Of a stretch of 64,000 nucleotides of DNA, positions 1 through 8,075 are shown in pieces. How positions within the stretch are numbered: the first letter of the stretch is position 1; every line of letters starts with the position of its first letter. The DNA comes from Curtobacterium sp. UNCCL20 (GTDB lineage: Bacteria > Actinomycetota > Actinomycetes > Actinomycetales > Microbacteriaceae): positions 124,001 through 188,000 of the forward strand of contig NZ_FNKG01000004.1 of NCBI RefSeq assembly GCF_900101675.1, in the 5' to 3' direction. The notes beneath the pieces are model-generated. The model saw only the letters and a list, made by a program, of their open reading frames with translations. It made no database searches and was not told where the DNA came from. A program made the position numbers and the translations under genes.

Positions 1-142
1 ACCACCCGCCGGACACTCGGACTGGGGGCAGCCGATCCGCGCTGAGCGAAATGGACCACTGACAATGCATGACTCTCAGGCATCACGTGTTGAAATAGGT
101 GGACCAACCCGGCACCACCTGCGATCCGTGAGGAGCACAGCA

Positions 143-367
143 ATGACCCAGACCGTGCAGGACCTCTCCATCGACGAAATCGGCAGCAACCAGCTCACCG
201 CTGCTGACCGCTGCGACAGCTGCGGGGCGCAGGCCTACATCCGAGCCACCATGGCTTCCGGCGAGCTGTTCTTCTGCGCCCACCACGGAGCAGAGTTCAA
301 GGACAAGCTCGCGGCGACCGCCATCGAGTGGCACGACGAGAGCAGCCGACTCTACGAGTCGAAGTAG
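143..367 (+). CDS. Small zinc-ribbon-like protein (DUF7455-type)
   Basis: A 74-residue protein of unknown function. The start is the ATG at 143 because AGGAG (131-135) sits at good ribosome-binding distance; a longer in-frame reading from 65 lacks such a site. The centre holds CDSCGAQAYIRA followed by FFCAHHG, a CxxC...CxxH arrangement that could bind one zinc ion. Small single-zinc proteins like this are common near sigA in Actinobacteria and are annotated DUF7455; no function is established. It converges on the gatD-like gene and is separated from it by a strong bidirectional hairpin. Confidence 0.8.
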   Translation: MTQTVQDLSIDEIGSNQLTAADRCDSCGAQAYIRATMASGELFFCAHHGAEFKDKLAATAIEWHDESSRLYESK

Positions 368-381
368 ACCGACCAACAGCG

Positions 382-423
382 AGACGGGAGGCGCGGTGCC
401 AGCTGGCACCGCGCCTCCCGTCT
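382..423. terminator. Bidirectional terminator, 42-bp perfect palindrome
   Basis: A perfect palindrome with 21-base arms, rich in GGAGGCGCGGTGCC and its complement, between convergent genes ending at 367 and 468. It is followed by TTGCTGT on the plus strand. The position suits termination in both directions. Its arm is a variant of the CTGGAGGCGCGG hairpin family found elsewhere in the window. Confidence 0.75.
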
Positions 424-467
424 TGCTGTCGGTCGCGACCGACATCCGCGGCGCGACCCGACGAGCG

Positions 468-1241
468 TCAGGCGATCCGCTTGAACGCCTTGTCGACGTA
501 GCGGTCGACGGTGGCCCGCGCTTCGCGCGCGTACCGGTCGATGCTCGCGGTGCGCTCCGGGTCCGGCGCGTACTCGCGGCCGAGCCGCGCGGTGGCCGCG
601 GCGAGGACGCCGTCGGTGAGCTGCGGGTTGAGCGGCAGGATCGGACCCTGCGTGTGCGTGCCGAACGAGTTCCCGACGATCGCACCCTCGACCGGAGCAC
701 CGGCCTGGTTGCCACCGCCGGACACGACGTCGGCGAACGGCTGGACGCCGGCGCCGAGTTCGATCGTCGTGGCGTGGTCCTCGAAGCCCGCGAGACGCGT
801 GGGCGCCCCGGGCAGGAGCGGGTAGCGGGTGTCGAGGACGAAGTAGTTCACGCGACGCTCTGCGCCTCGGACGGCACGGGCGTCGAACACCCCGAAGCCG
901 GACACGGCCGAACCCTCGGTGGGGACGACCTCGTTCGTGGCCAGGTCGAACCCGCCGCCGACCGCGACGACCGGCACACCGGCGGCCGCGAACTCGCGGA
1001 GGGGTGCCCCGATCCGGGCCACGTCGGCACCGAGTGACCGCATCGCGCTGAGCGGTCCGTTGCCGATGACCACGACGTCGGCCGCGGTGGGCAGGGTGTC
1101 GCCGGGCGCGTACTCGAGCACCTCGGTGTCGATGTCCGCAGCGGCAGCGCGGCGGACGAGTGCCGCGACGTTGCCGCGGTCGCCCGACACACCCATCTGC
1201 CGGGGGTAGACGTGCAGGATGGTCAGCCGTTCGGCCGTCAT
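468..1241 (-). CDS. gatD: GatD-like glutamine amidotransferase homologue lacking catalytic residues
   Basis: A 257-residue class I glutamine-amidotransferase-fold protein of the CobB/CobQ-like GatD family. In other bacteria GatD hydrolyses glutamine and passes ammonia to MurT, which amidates the alpha-carboxyl of D-Glu in lipid II. The fold landmarks are present: N-terminal HVYPRQMGVSGDRGN, the nucleophile-elbow strand VVAVGGGFDL (91-100) and GTHTQGPILPLNP (194-206). The elbow cysteine, expected in a pattern like AICGGYQ, is Gly95, and the histidine expected in GTYLHGP is Gln198. There is no cysteine anywhere in the protein. It should therefore be inactive as a Cys-dependent glutaminase. The start overlaps the murT stop by 4 nt (ATGA), so the two are translationally coupled. 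Family assignment is firm; the altered role is inferred. Confidence 0.85.
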   Translation of the reverse strand: MTAERLTILHVYPRQMGVSGDRGNVAALVRRAAAADIDTEVLEYAPGDTLPTAADVVVIGNGPLSAMRSLGADVARIGAPLREFAAAGVPVVAVGGGFDLATNEVVPTEGSAVSGFGVFDARAVRGAERRVNYFVLDTRYPLLPGAPTRLAGFEDHATTIELGAGVQPFADVVSGGGNQAGAPVEGAIVGNSFGTHTQGPILPLNPQLTDGVLAAATARLGREYAPDPERTASIDRYAREARATVDRYVDKAFKRIA

Positions 1242-2497
1242 GCGGTCTTCTCCATGTCCGGGTGGCCGAGGGCCTTGCGGGCGATCATCATGATCTCGTA
1301 GTTGACGATGAAGTTCTTCGTGCCGCGGGTCGTGGCGCCGAGCTGCTCCATGTGCTTGATCGCCGCTTCGACGTCGGGCTCGACGCGTCCGATGCGGACA
1401 CCGGCGTGCTCGAGCGCGATCGCGATCTGCCACGCCTTGTCACCGGAGACGACGTCCACGTGGTCGAGCTTCGAGAAGTCGATGTCGTAGATCCACGAGA
1501 TGTCCGGCGTGCCCTCGTCGATCGCCATGAGGACCTGCTCGGGGTGGTCCGGCAGCGCGTCGAGGTTGAGCTGGAGGCTGGCGGCGTTCTTGAACATCGT
1601 GAACTCGGCGGACTCGCCCGCGATGGGCAGCCGCTCACCGCGGCCGTACGCCGGCTTCATCGTGCCGAAGGCCTTCGTGACGGCGTCGGCGCGGAACTGC
1701 GCACCGAGCGCGGCACTGGCCGTCGCCGTGGCGGCAGCCGCGTCGACCGCGTAGTGCAGGCCGCGCGCGGGCAGGCGCACCGGGATCTCGGCACCGGCGA
1801 ACCGGATCGTCGCACCGTCGCCGGTGTGGGCGACGACCTCGGCGTCGGCCGCGGTCTGCGTGCGCGCTCCCCCGCCGAACGAGTCCGCGTTCTGCAGGCC
1901 GTTCGGGGCCGCGGCGATGACCTCGTCGCTCGCGCCGAAGCGGAGGACGTGCTGCCCGTCGACCGCGGTGTACGCGTCGAGGAACTGGTCGTCGTGGTTC
2001 GTGATGACGTTCGCGGTCGACAGTGCCGCCGTGTCGAGCATCATCGTGGCCACGCGCTCGGTCTCGAAGAACCGGTAGAGCTGGTCGACCTGCACGTTGA
2101 GCATCGTCACCGTGGACGGCGACAGGATGCCGGCGAGCTCGACCGCGAAGGCCTCGTCGACCTCGAGGATGCCGATGTCGGCCTTGAGTCGGCCGGTCAG
2201 CGACACCTCGGACAGCAACGCCGACGCGATGCCCTGCGGCAGGTTCGCACCGGACGGGTTCGTGAAGACCCGCAGCCCGTGGGCCCGGACGATGTCCGAG
2301 ATCATGTGCGTCGTCGTCGACTTGCCGTTCGAGCCGAGCACGAAGACGACGCCGTTCGGGAACTGCTTCGTCACGTGCTGCAGGAAGTCCGGCACGAGCT
2401 TCAGGACGATGAACCCCGGGTAGGCGGACCCGCCGCCCCGCGCACGAGCGAGGGCACGGAGGATCCGCCCGATCAGGATCGGGATGAAGAAGCGCAT
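1238..2497 (-). CDS. murT: MurT-like Mur ligase (lipid II D-Glu alpha-carboxyl ligase)
   Basis: A 419-residue Mur-ligase-superfamily protein with the C-terminal DUF1727 domain. The P-loop is at 55-61 (GSNGKST), a Mur-ligase-like LNVQVDQLYR at 133-142, and the MurT signature DISWIYDIDF at 332-341, where MurT normally supplies an aspartate to the GatD active site. MurT activates the D-Glu alpha-carboxyl of lipid II with ATP. Typical MurT proteins carry a Cys4 zinc ribbon in the central domain; this one has no cysteine at all, so the ribbon is gone (region about 190-235). It overlaps gatD by 4 nt and begins 6 nt after the sigA stop, so sigA-murT-gatD may be cotranscribed. The acceptor may be an amino acid rather than ammonia (inference). 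Confidence 0.88.
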   Translation of the reverse strand: MRFFIPILIGRILRALARARGGGSAYPGFIVLKLVPDFLQHVTKQFPNGVVFVLGSNGKSTTTHMISDIVRAHGLRVFTNPSGANLPQGIASALLSEVSLTGRLKADIGILEVDEAFAVELAGILSPSTVTMLNVQVDQLYRFFETERVATMMLDTAALSTANVITNHDDQFLDAYTAVDGQHVLRFGASDEVIAAAPNGLQNADSFGGGARTQTAADAEVVAHTGDGATIRFAGAEIPVRLPARGLHYAVDAAAATATASAALGAQFRADAVTKAFGTMKPAYGRGERLPIAGESAEFTMFKNAASLQLNLDALPDHPEQVLMAIDEGTPDISWIYDIDFSKLDHVDVVSGDKAWQIAIALEHAGVRIGRVEPDVEAAIKHMEQLGATTRGTKNFIVNYEIMMIARKALGHPDMEKTA

Positions 2498-2503
2498 GCC
2501 GGC

Positions 2504-3772
2504 TTACTCGAGGTAGTCGCGCAGCGACTGCGACCGCGACGGGTGGCGGAGCTTCGCCATCGTCTTGGACTCGATCTGACGGATGCGCTCACGCGTCACG
2601 CCGAACGTGTCACCGATCTGGTCGAGGGTCTTCGGCTGGCCGTCACCCAGGCCGAAGCGCATGCGGATGACGCCCGCCTCGCGCTCGGACAGGGAGTCGA
2701 GCAGGCTCTCGAGCTGCTTCTGCAGCATCGTGAAGCCCACCGCGTCGGCCGGCACGACCGCCTCGGTGTCCTCGATGAGGTCACCGAACTCCGAGTCGCC
2801 GTCCTCGCCCAGGGGCGTGTGCAGCGAGATCGGCTCGCGGCCGTACTTCTGCACCTCGACGACCTTCTCCGGGGTCATGTCGAGCTCGCGGGCGAGCTCT
2901 TCCGGAGTGGGTTCGCGACCGAGGTCCTGCAGCATCTGGCGCTGCACGCGGGCCAGCTTGTTGATGACCTCGACCATGTGGACCGGGATGCGGATGGTGC
3001 GCGCCTGGTCGGCCATGGCGCGGGTGATCGCCTGACGGATCCACCACGTCGCGTACGTCGAGAACTTGAAGCCCTTGGTGTAGTCGAACTTCTCGACCGC
3101 ACGGATCAGACCGAGGTTGCCCTCTTGGATGAGGTCCAGGAACTGCATGCCGCGGCCGGTGTAGCGCTTCGCGAGCGAGACGACCAGGCGGAGGTTCGCG
3201 CCGAGCAGGTGCGACTTCGCACGCTGACCGTCACGGGCGACCCAGCGGAGCTCGCGCTCTTCCGGCTTGGAGAGCCCGGTCGAGTGCTGCAGCTTGTCCT
3301 CGGCGAACAGGCCGGCCTCGATGCGCATCGCGAGCTCGACCTCCTGCTCGGCGTTGAGGAGGGCGACCTTGCCGATCTGCTTGAGGTAGTCCTTCACCGG
3401 GTCGGCGGTCGCACCCGTGATGGTGGTCGAGTACACCGGCGCTTCGTCGTCGTCCGACTGGGAGATGACGAGCGCACCGGCGGCCACCGCTGCGGCGGCG
3501 TCGGGCTTGGTGTCCTTCTCGTCCGTCTCGGTGTCGTCAGCGGCGTCGACGTCGGCCTCGGCGACCGGGGTCTCCTCGTCGAGGTCCTCGTCGTCGGCCT
3601 TCTTCTTCGCCTTCGGGGCAGCCTTCTTCGGGGCGGCCTTCTTGGCGGTGGTCTTGGTGGTGGCGCGCTTCTTCGGCGCGGCCGTCCCCTCGGTCTCCGC
3701 GGCGTCGTCCGCCGTGGTGCCCTCGGGCTCGGTGTCCTTCGTGGGATCGATCGTCGTGCTCCGGGCAGCCAT
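2504..3772 (-). CDS. sigA: Principal RNA polymerase sigma factor (sigma-70, group 1)
   Basis: A 422-residue housekeeping sigma factor that directs RNA polymerase to most promoters. An N-terminal low-complexity tail has a Lys/Ala-rich stretch (about 25-60) and then an acidic one. After it come region 1.2 ([16 protein letters not shown]), region 2 ([46 protein letters not shown]), region 3 ([11 protein letters not shown]) and region 4.2 ([20 protein letters not shown]). The ATG at 3772 is chosen because AGAGAGGTGAT lies just upstream; a longer in-frame reading to 3826 has no such site. The Ala/Lys tail is usual for actinobacterial SigA. A TTGACA hexamer lies at 3892-3897 on this strand, but I could not match a -10 element to it. 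Confidence 0.97.
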   Translation of the reverse strand: MAARSTTIDPTKDTEPEGTTADDAAETEGTAAPKKRATTKTTAKKAAPKKAAPKAKKKADDEDLDEETPVAEADVDAADDTETDEKDTKPDAAAAVAAGALVISQSDDDEAPVYSTTITGATADPVKDYLKQIGKVALLNAEQEVELAMRIEAGLFAEDKLQHSTGLSKPEERELRWVARDGQRAKSHLLGANLRLVVSLAKRYTGRGMQFLDLIQEGNLGLIRAVEKFDYTKGFKFSTYATWWIRQAITRAMADQARTIRIPVHMVEVINKLARVQRQMLQDLGREPTPEELARELDMTPEKVVEVQKYGREPISLHTPLGEDGDSEFGDLIEDTEAVVPADAVGFTMLQKQLESLLDSLSEREAGVIRMRFGLGDGQPKTLDQIGDTFGVTRERIRQIESKTMAKLRHPSRSQSLRDYLE

Positions 3773-3964
3773 GCGATCACCTCTCTCGTCGTGCCACGTT
3801 CGTGGGGTCGTGGCCTCCCTCGCCACCCAGGGCCTGCGCCGCGGTCTCCCGTGTCGTCAGGTCCTACCGTTCCGGGCAGCACTAGGACCCATGTCAAGTC
3901 CCCCGGTTTCTGCGGCGCTCTGGAGAGCACCGAGACACAGGAGGCCCGAACGGGTCCGACCTCA

Positions 3965-5290
3965 TTATTGCACGCTCCGCTTCCGCAGGCGCGCAACCAG
4001 TGCAACCCACAGCGGACCCACCCGTATTCCGTCCTGGGCGTGGATCTCACGGCGTGTCCGGCGCCGTGCGTGGAGCAGCATCACGACGCCGATCCCGATC
4101 ACGACGTACTGCACGGTGAGGGCGAGCCGGAAGTTCGCCCAGGCGAACACGGTCTGCCCGGTGGCGTCGGACGCGATGTCGAGGACCGTGCCGATGAGGA
4201 ACATCATCACGAAGGCCGCCAGGAACCCGCCGACGTTCACGACCCCGTTCGCGGAGCCGAGCGAGCCGACCGGGTTGAACGAGCGCGCGAAGTCGAACCC
4301 GATGAGGGAACCCGGACCGCCGATGCCCATCACGAGGACGAGGACGACCAGGAGCCAGGTCGGCGGGTGGTCCGGCCAGAGAAGGATCGCCGTCCAGACC
4401 ACCGCCAGTGCGAACACGATGCCGAGCACGATGTTCGACCGGCGGAACGGGAACCGGGCGCAGAGGATGCCGAGCACCGGACCGACGACGAAGCCGGTGA
4501 CGACGATGACGGTGAGGAAGCCGGCGGCCTCGGACGACGAGTACCCCAGCCCGCGCAGCATCGGCACCCCCCACAGCAGCGAGAACACCGTGCCGGAGGA
4601 CTGCGTCACGTAGTGCGACCAGAACCCGAGCTGCGTGCCCGGACGGCGGAGCGCGTGCCCGAAGGTCTGGAAGGCGGCGCCCCAGGTGTGCGGGAGCGGT
4701 AGCGAGATGGTGTCGGTGCGGACGTGCACGGGGCCGTTCTTCACGAAGACGAACGCCAGCACGAGCCCGACGGCACTGGCGGCAGCGGCCACGCCGAACG
4801 CCGGCGTCCAGCCCGCGGTGTGCAGCAGGACGGCGAACGGGAACGCGGACAGGATCTGCCCGATCTGCCCGAGGTTGCCGGTCCACTGCGAGATCTGCGG
4901 CAGGATCCGCCCGCTGAACCACATCGGCACGAGGCGGATCACCGAGATGAAGGTCATCGCGTCGCCCGCGCCGACGAGCACCCGTCCGGCGATGGCCGGG
5001 CCGATCGTGGGTGACACGGCCACGACGGCCTGTCCGACCACCAGCAGCGCGGCGCCGAGCAGCACGAGCTTGCGCGGACCCACCCGGTCGAGGGCGATGC
5101 CCACCGGGATCTGCAGCCCCGCGTAGACGGCGATCTGCACGACCGCGAGGGTCGACAGGACCGCTGCCGAGACCGCGAACCGGTCCTGCGCGTCGACGCC
5201 GGAGACCCCCAGCGACGACCGCTGCACCACGGCGAGGACGTACGCGAGCACCGCGACGCCCCAGATGAGGAAAGCGCGCCGTGAGTTCAC
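3965..5290 (-). CDS. MFS transporter
   Basis: A 441-residue major facilitator superfamily carrier with about twelve hydrophobic segments. It begins with a short cytoplasmic MNSRRA and shows the loop 2-3 signature as DRVGPRKLV, typical of MFS antiporters and uptake carriers. The substrate cannot be read from the sequence; the general layout resembles the sugar-phosphate/anion cation symporter and nitrate/nitrite-type families. The GTG start at 5290 is supported by TAGCCT (5297-5302 on this strand) only 6 nt upstream, which suggests a leaderless mRNA. It lies upstream of sigA on the same strand with a 192-bp gap and is probably a separate unit. Confidence 0.85.
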   Translation of the reverse strand: MNSRRAFLIWGVAVLAYVLAVVQRSSLGVSGVDAQDRFAVSAAVLSTLAVVQIAVYAGLQIPVGIALDRVGPRKLVLLGAALLVVGQAVVAVSPTIGPAIAGRVLVGAGDAMTFISVIRLVPMWFSGRILPQISQWTGNLGQIGQILSAFPFAVLLHTAGWTPAFGVAAAASAVGLVLAFVFVKNGPVHVRTDTISLPLPHTWGAAFQTFGHALRRPGTQLGFWSHYVTQSSGTVFSLLWGVPMLRGLGYSSSEAAGFLTVIVVTGFVVGPVLGILCARFPFRRSNIVLGIVFALAVVWTAILLWPDHPPTWLLVVLVLVMGIGGPGSLIGFDFARSFNPVGSLGSANGVVNVGGFLAAFVMMFLIGTVLDIASDATGQTVFAWANFRLALTVQYVVIGIGVVMLLHARRRTRREIHAQDGIRVGPLWVALVARLRKRSVQ

Positions 5291-5431
5291 CCGACAAGGC
5301 TAGCGGGGGCGGCACCGCCGCCGGATCAGGCTGTGGAGAACGCGACCGGTGTGCACAGGCGGGTCGCGCCTCCAGGCGGTCGCCAGCAGGTCGGACGGGA
5401 GGCGCGGCGCGTCCCCGCCACGCGTCTGCGG

Positions 5432-6364
5432 TCAGTCCGTGGTCGCGTCGCCGTCCGGTCGGCGGTCCGCCAGGAACCGCTCGAGCTCCGCCGCGATCGC
5501 GTCCGCGGTCGGGACCTGCCCGTCGACGCCGGTGAGCGGCGAGGCGATGGGGTTGCCCTCCATGTACGTGTCGTGGCGCTCCTCGAGGACGCCGACCAGG
5601 CGCTGCAGCTCCTCGTTGCCGGCGACCTGCTCGTCGACGCGCGTGCGGAACTCGCGCCCCTCTTCACGGAGGGCGTCGGACGGGAAGATGAGGCCAGTCG
5701 CCGACGAGATGCCGGACAGCGCGGCGACGGCCGCGTCCGGGAACTCGGTGTCCGAGAGGTAGTGCGGGACGAGCAGCACGAGCCCGGTGACCTGCTTGCC
5801 GAGCTCGGACAGCCGGTACTCGACGAGGTGCAGGACGTTCGCGGGCGCCTGCGTCTCCGGCTTCCAGACGCTCATCTGCTCGACGAGGTCCGCGCGCGTG
5901 CCGGAGACCGTGAGGCTGATCGGGCGGGTGTGCGGGACCGGCATCGGGATCGACTGCACCCAGGTCGTGTCGGCGACCTGGAGCTCGTCGGCGAGGTCGG
6001 TGACGGCACGGACGAACCGGTTCCACTGGAAGTCGGGCTCGTACCCGGAGAGGAAGAGGAAGGGCTGCCCGAGCTCGTCGCGCACCAGGTGCAGCGCGAG
6101 CCGGGGCGGTTCGACGGCGGCGATGTGGTCGTGCTCGAAGGTGATCACCGGACGCCGCGCACGCCAGTCGAGCAGCACGTCGGGGTCGAACTCGGCGACG
6201 AGCTCCGTCTCGAGGTCCTCGAGCACTGCAGACGTCACCTGGGCCACGGCGGACCCCGCGTCGGCGAAGCCGGTCAGGCCGGCGATCAGGTGCAGCCCCG
6301 CAGGGACGGTCGGCGCGCCCTCGGCGAAGGTGTAGAGCTCCTCGGGGTGGTTCACCGTCCCCAT
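5432..6364 (-). CDS. PAC2 family protein (proteasome assembly chaperone-like)
   Basis: A 310-residue PAC2-family protein, recognisable by the N-terminal pattern HLIAGLTGFADAGSAVAQ and later by RPVITFEHDHI and FLFLSGYEPDFQW. Actinobacterial PAC2 proteins are widespread cytosolic proteins related to eukaryotic proteasome assembly chaperones; their biochemical role is unsettled. The C-terminus (FLADRRPDGDATTD) is polar and probably disordered. The start at 6364 gives MGTVNHPEELY and leaves a short divergent gap to pepA (75 bp). A much longer reading upstream lies antisense to pepA and is an artefact. Family call is good, function unknown. Confidence 0.85.
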   Translation of the reverse strand: MGTVNHPEELYTFAEGAPTVPAGLHLIAGLTGFADAGSAVAQVTSAVLEDLETELVAEFDPDVLLDWRARRPVITFEHDHIAAVEPPRLALHLVRDELGQPFLFLSGYEPDFQWNRFVRAVTDLADELQVADTTWVQSIPMPVPHTRPISLTVSGTRADLVEQMSVWKPETQAPANVLHLVEYRLSELGKQVTGLVLLVPHYLSDTEFPDAAVAALSGISSATGLIFPSDALREEGREFRTRVDEQVAGNEELQRLVGVLEERHDTYMEGNPIASPLTGVDGQVPTADAIAAELERFLADRRPDGDATTD

Positions 6365-6439
6365 GCTAGGCGGGGCACCGCGGTCCCCCGTGCGCGACCA
6401 CCACGCCGACAGCGAACAGGTGCTGGATAGGGTTGGCGC

Positions 6440-7921
6440 ATGGTCCGACCGACGCTCTCCACCACGACTTCCGCCCCCGACACCGTCACCGCCGACGTCC
6501 TCGTCGTCGGCGTCCGACCCGGAACGGACGGCGGCCCAGCGAGCCTCGCGCCGAGCGCAGCCGGGGCCGTCGACGCCCTGGCCGACCTCGACCTGGCCGC
6601 GATCGGCGTCACCGGCGCGAAGGACCAGCTCGTCCGTCTGCCCGGGACCGGCGTGGCCGCCACCGGCATCGCGCTCGTCGGACTCGGCAGTGCCACCGGC
6701 GCCGCCGCGATCCGTTCCGCCGCGGGCAGCGCCGTCCGCCAGCTCCCCACCGTGTCGTCGATCGCGCTCGCGCTGCCGACCGACTCGGCCGAACTCGTCG
6801 AGGCCGCACTCGAGGGGGCGGCCCTCGGCGCGTACTCGTTCACCCGGCACAAGGGCACCGGCACGACCGGCCCCACGCGGGGCGACCAGGCCGTGTCGGT
6901 CGTCGCGCCCGCATCGGTCGCGGACGACGCGACGGTCCGTCCGGCGATCGTCGCCGACGCCGCGACCCTCGTGCGCGACCTCGTGAACACCGCCGCGGGC
7001 GACCTCGGACCGTCGGACGTCGCGGACGTCGCGTCCTCGTTCACCGACGACCTGCCGCTCACCGTCGAGGTGCTCGACGAGACCGCGCTCGAGGAGCAGG
7101 GCTTCGGCGGCATCGCCGGCGTCGGCCGCGGCTCCGTTCGCCCGCCGCGCCTCGTCGTCGTGCGCTACGCACCGGAGGGCGCCGAGAAGCACCTCGCGCT
7201 CGTCGGCAAGGGCATCACGTTCGACTCGGGCGGCCTCTCGCTGAAGCCCGCCGGCTCGATGCTCGGCATGAAGACCGACATGACCGGTGCCGCGACCGTC
7301 CTCGCCGCGACCGTCGCCGCCGCGCGACTCGGACTCGACGTCCGCGTGACGGCCTGGCTCTGCCTCGCCGAGAACATGCCGTCCGGTTCGGCGACGCGCC
7401 CCGGCGACGTGCTCACGCTGAAGAACGGCAAGACGGTGGAGGTGACGAACACCGACGCCGAGGGACGCCTCGTGCTCGGTGACGGCATGGCCGCCGCGTC
7501 GCTCGAGGAGCCCGACGCCATCGTCGACGTCGCCACGCTCACCGGCGCACAGGTCGTCGCGCTCGGTGACCGCACCACCGGCCTGATGGGCAGCGACGAC
7601 CTCGTCGCCCGCGTCCGTGCCGTCGCCGAGGCACAGGCCGAGCCGATCTGGCCGATGCCGCTCCCCGAGGAGCTCGACGCCCGGCTCACCAGCGAGGTCG
7701 CCGACATGGTGAACGCCACGGTCGGCAACCCGGCGGGCGGGATGCTGCTCGCGGGCAAGTTCCTGGAGCGCTTCGTCGGCGAGGGCATCCCCTGGGCGCA
7801 CCTCGACATCGCCGGTCCGTCGGAGAACAAGGGCGGCGGCTACGGGTGGCTCGGCAAGGGCGCCACCGGCGTGATGGTCCGGACGCTCATCGCACTCGCA
7901 GAAGAGCTCCAGGCCAAGTAG
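6440..7921 (+). CDS. pepA: Leucyl aminopeptidase (M17 cytosol aminopeptidase)
   Basis: A 493-residue M17 metalloaminopeptidase that removes N-terminal residues from peptides in the cytosol and works as a hexamer with two metal ions. The N-terminal alpha/beta domain (about 1-170) precedes the catalytic domain with the signatures GKGITFDSGGLSLKP, MKTDMTGAA and NTDAEGRLVLGDG, which carry the metal-binding Lys, Asp and Glu residues and the catalytic Arg. Length matches the family. TAGGGT (6428-6433) ends 6 nt before the ATG, so the transcript is probably leaderless. A bulged hairpin follows the stop codon. Confidence 0.96.
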   Translation: MVRPTLSTTTSAPDTVTADVLVVGVRPGTDGGPASLAPSAAGAVDALADLDLAAIGVTGAKDQLVRLPGTGVAATGIALVGLGSATGAAAIRSAAGSAVRQLPTVSSIALALPTDSAELVEAALEGAALGAYSFTRHKGTGTTGPTRGDQAVSVVAPASVADDATVRPAIVADAATLVRDLVNTAAGDLGPSDVADVASSFTDDLPLTVEVLDETALEEQGFGGIAGVGRGSVRPPRLVVVRYAPEGAEKHLALVGKGITFDSGGLSLKPAGSMLGMKTDMTGAATVLAATVAAARLGLDVRVTAWLCLAENMPSGSATRPGDVLTLKNGKTVEVTNTDAEGRLVLGDGMAAASLEEPDAIVDVATLTGAQVVALGDRTTGLMGSDDLVARVRAVAEAQAEPIWPMPLPEELDARLTSEVADMVNATVGNPAGGMLLAGKFLERFVGEGIPWAHLDIAGPSENKGGGYGWLGKGATGVMVRTLIALAEELQAK

Positions 7922-7923
7922 TA

Positions 7924-7971
7924 GGTTTGGGTGCGGTGGGGCAGCGCGTTCGACGTGCCCCCACCGCAAAC
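7924..7971 (+). terminator. Probable intrinsic terminator after pepA
   Basis: A hairpin just after the pepA stop. The left arm TGCGGTGGGGCA (7932-7943) pairs with TGCCCCCACCGCA (7955-7967), and flanking GGTTTG/CAAACC extends the stem with a small bulge. No U-tract is present, which is common in high-GC actinobacteria. It separates pepA from lpdA. Confidence 0.6.
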
Positions 7972-8075
7972 CAACGGGACGGGACCGGAACCATGCGGTC
8001 CGACCGTCGGACGCCGCCGCCGCGGTGTCCAGTGGGGTCCGATCGGCCCCGACACGCACGAGGGAGTTGCACCAG

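Noticed and set aside
1..45. Possible C-terminal end of an upstream gene (frame 1, stop TGA at 43-45, ending GAADPR).
   Set aside because: Only 14 codons are visible and nothing recognisable is encoded, so it cannot be told from chance.
3773..3964. Sigma-70 promoter for sigA from TTGACA at 3892-3897.
   Set aside because: No TANNNT hexamer at 16-18 bp spacing was found; the nearest candidate is 25 bp away.
6365..8059. Long minus-strand reading upstream of the PAC2 start, antisense to pepA.
   Set aside because: It is a high-GC shadow frame; pepA on the plus strand has full family motifs, and PAC2 similarity begins at 6364.
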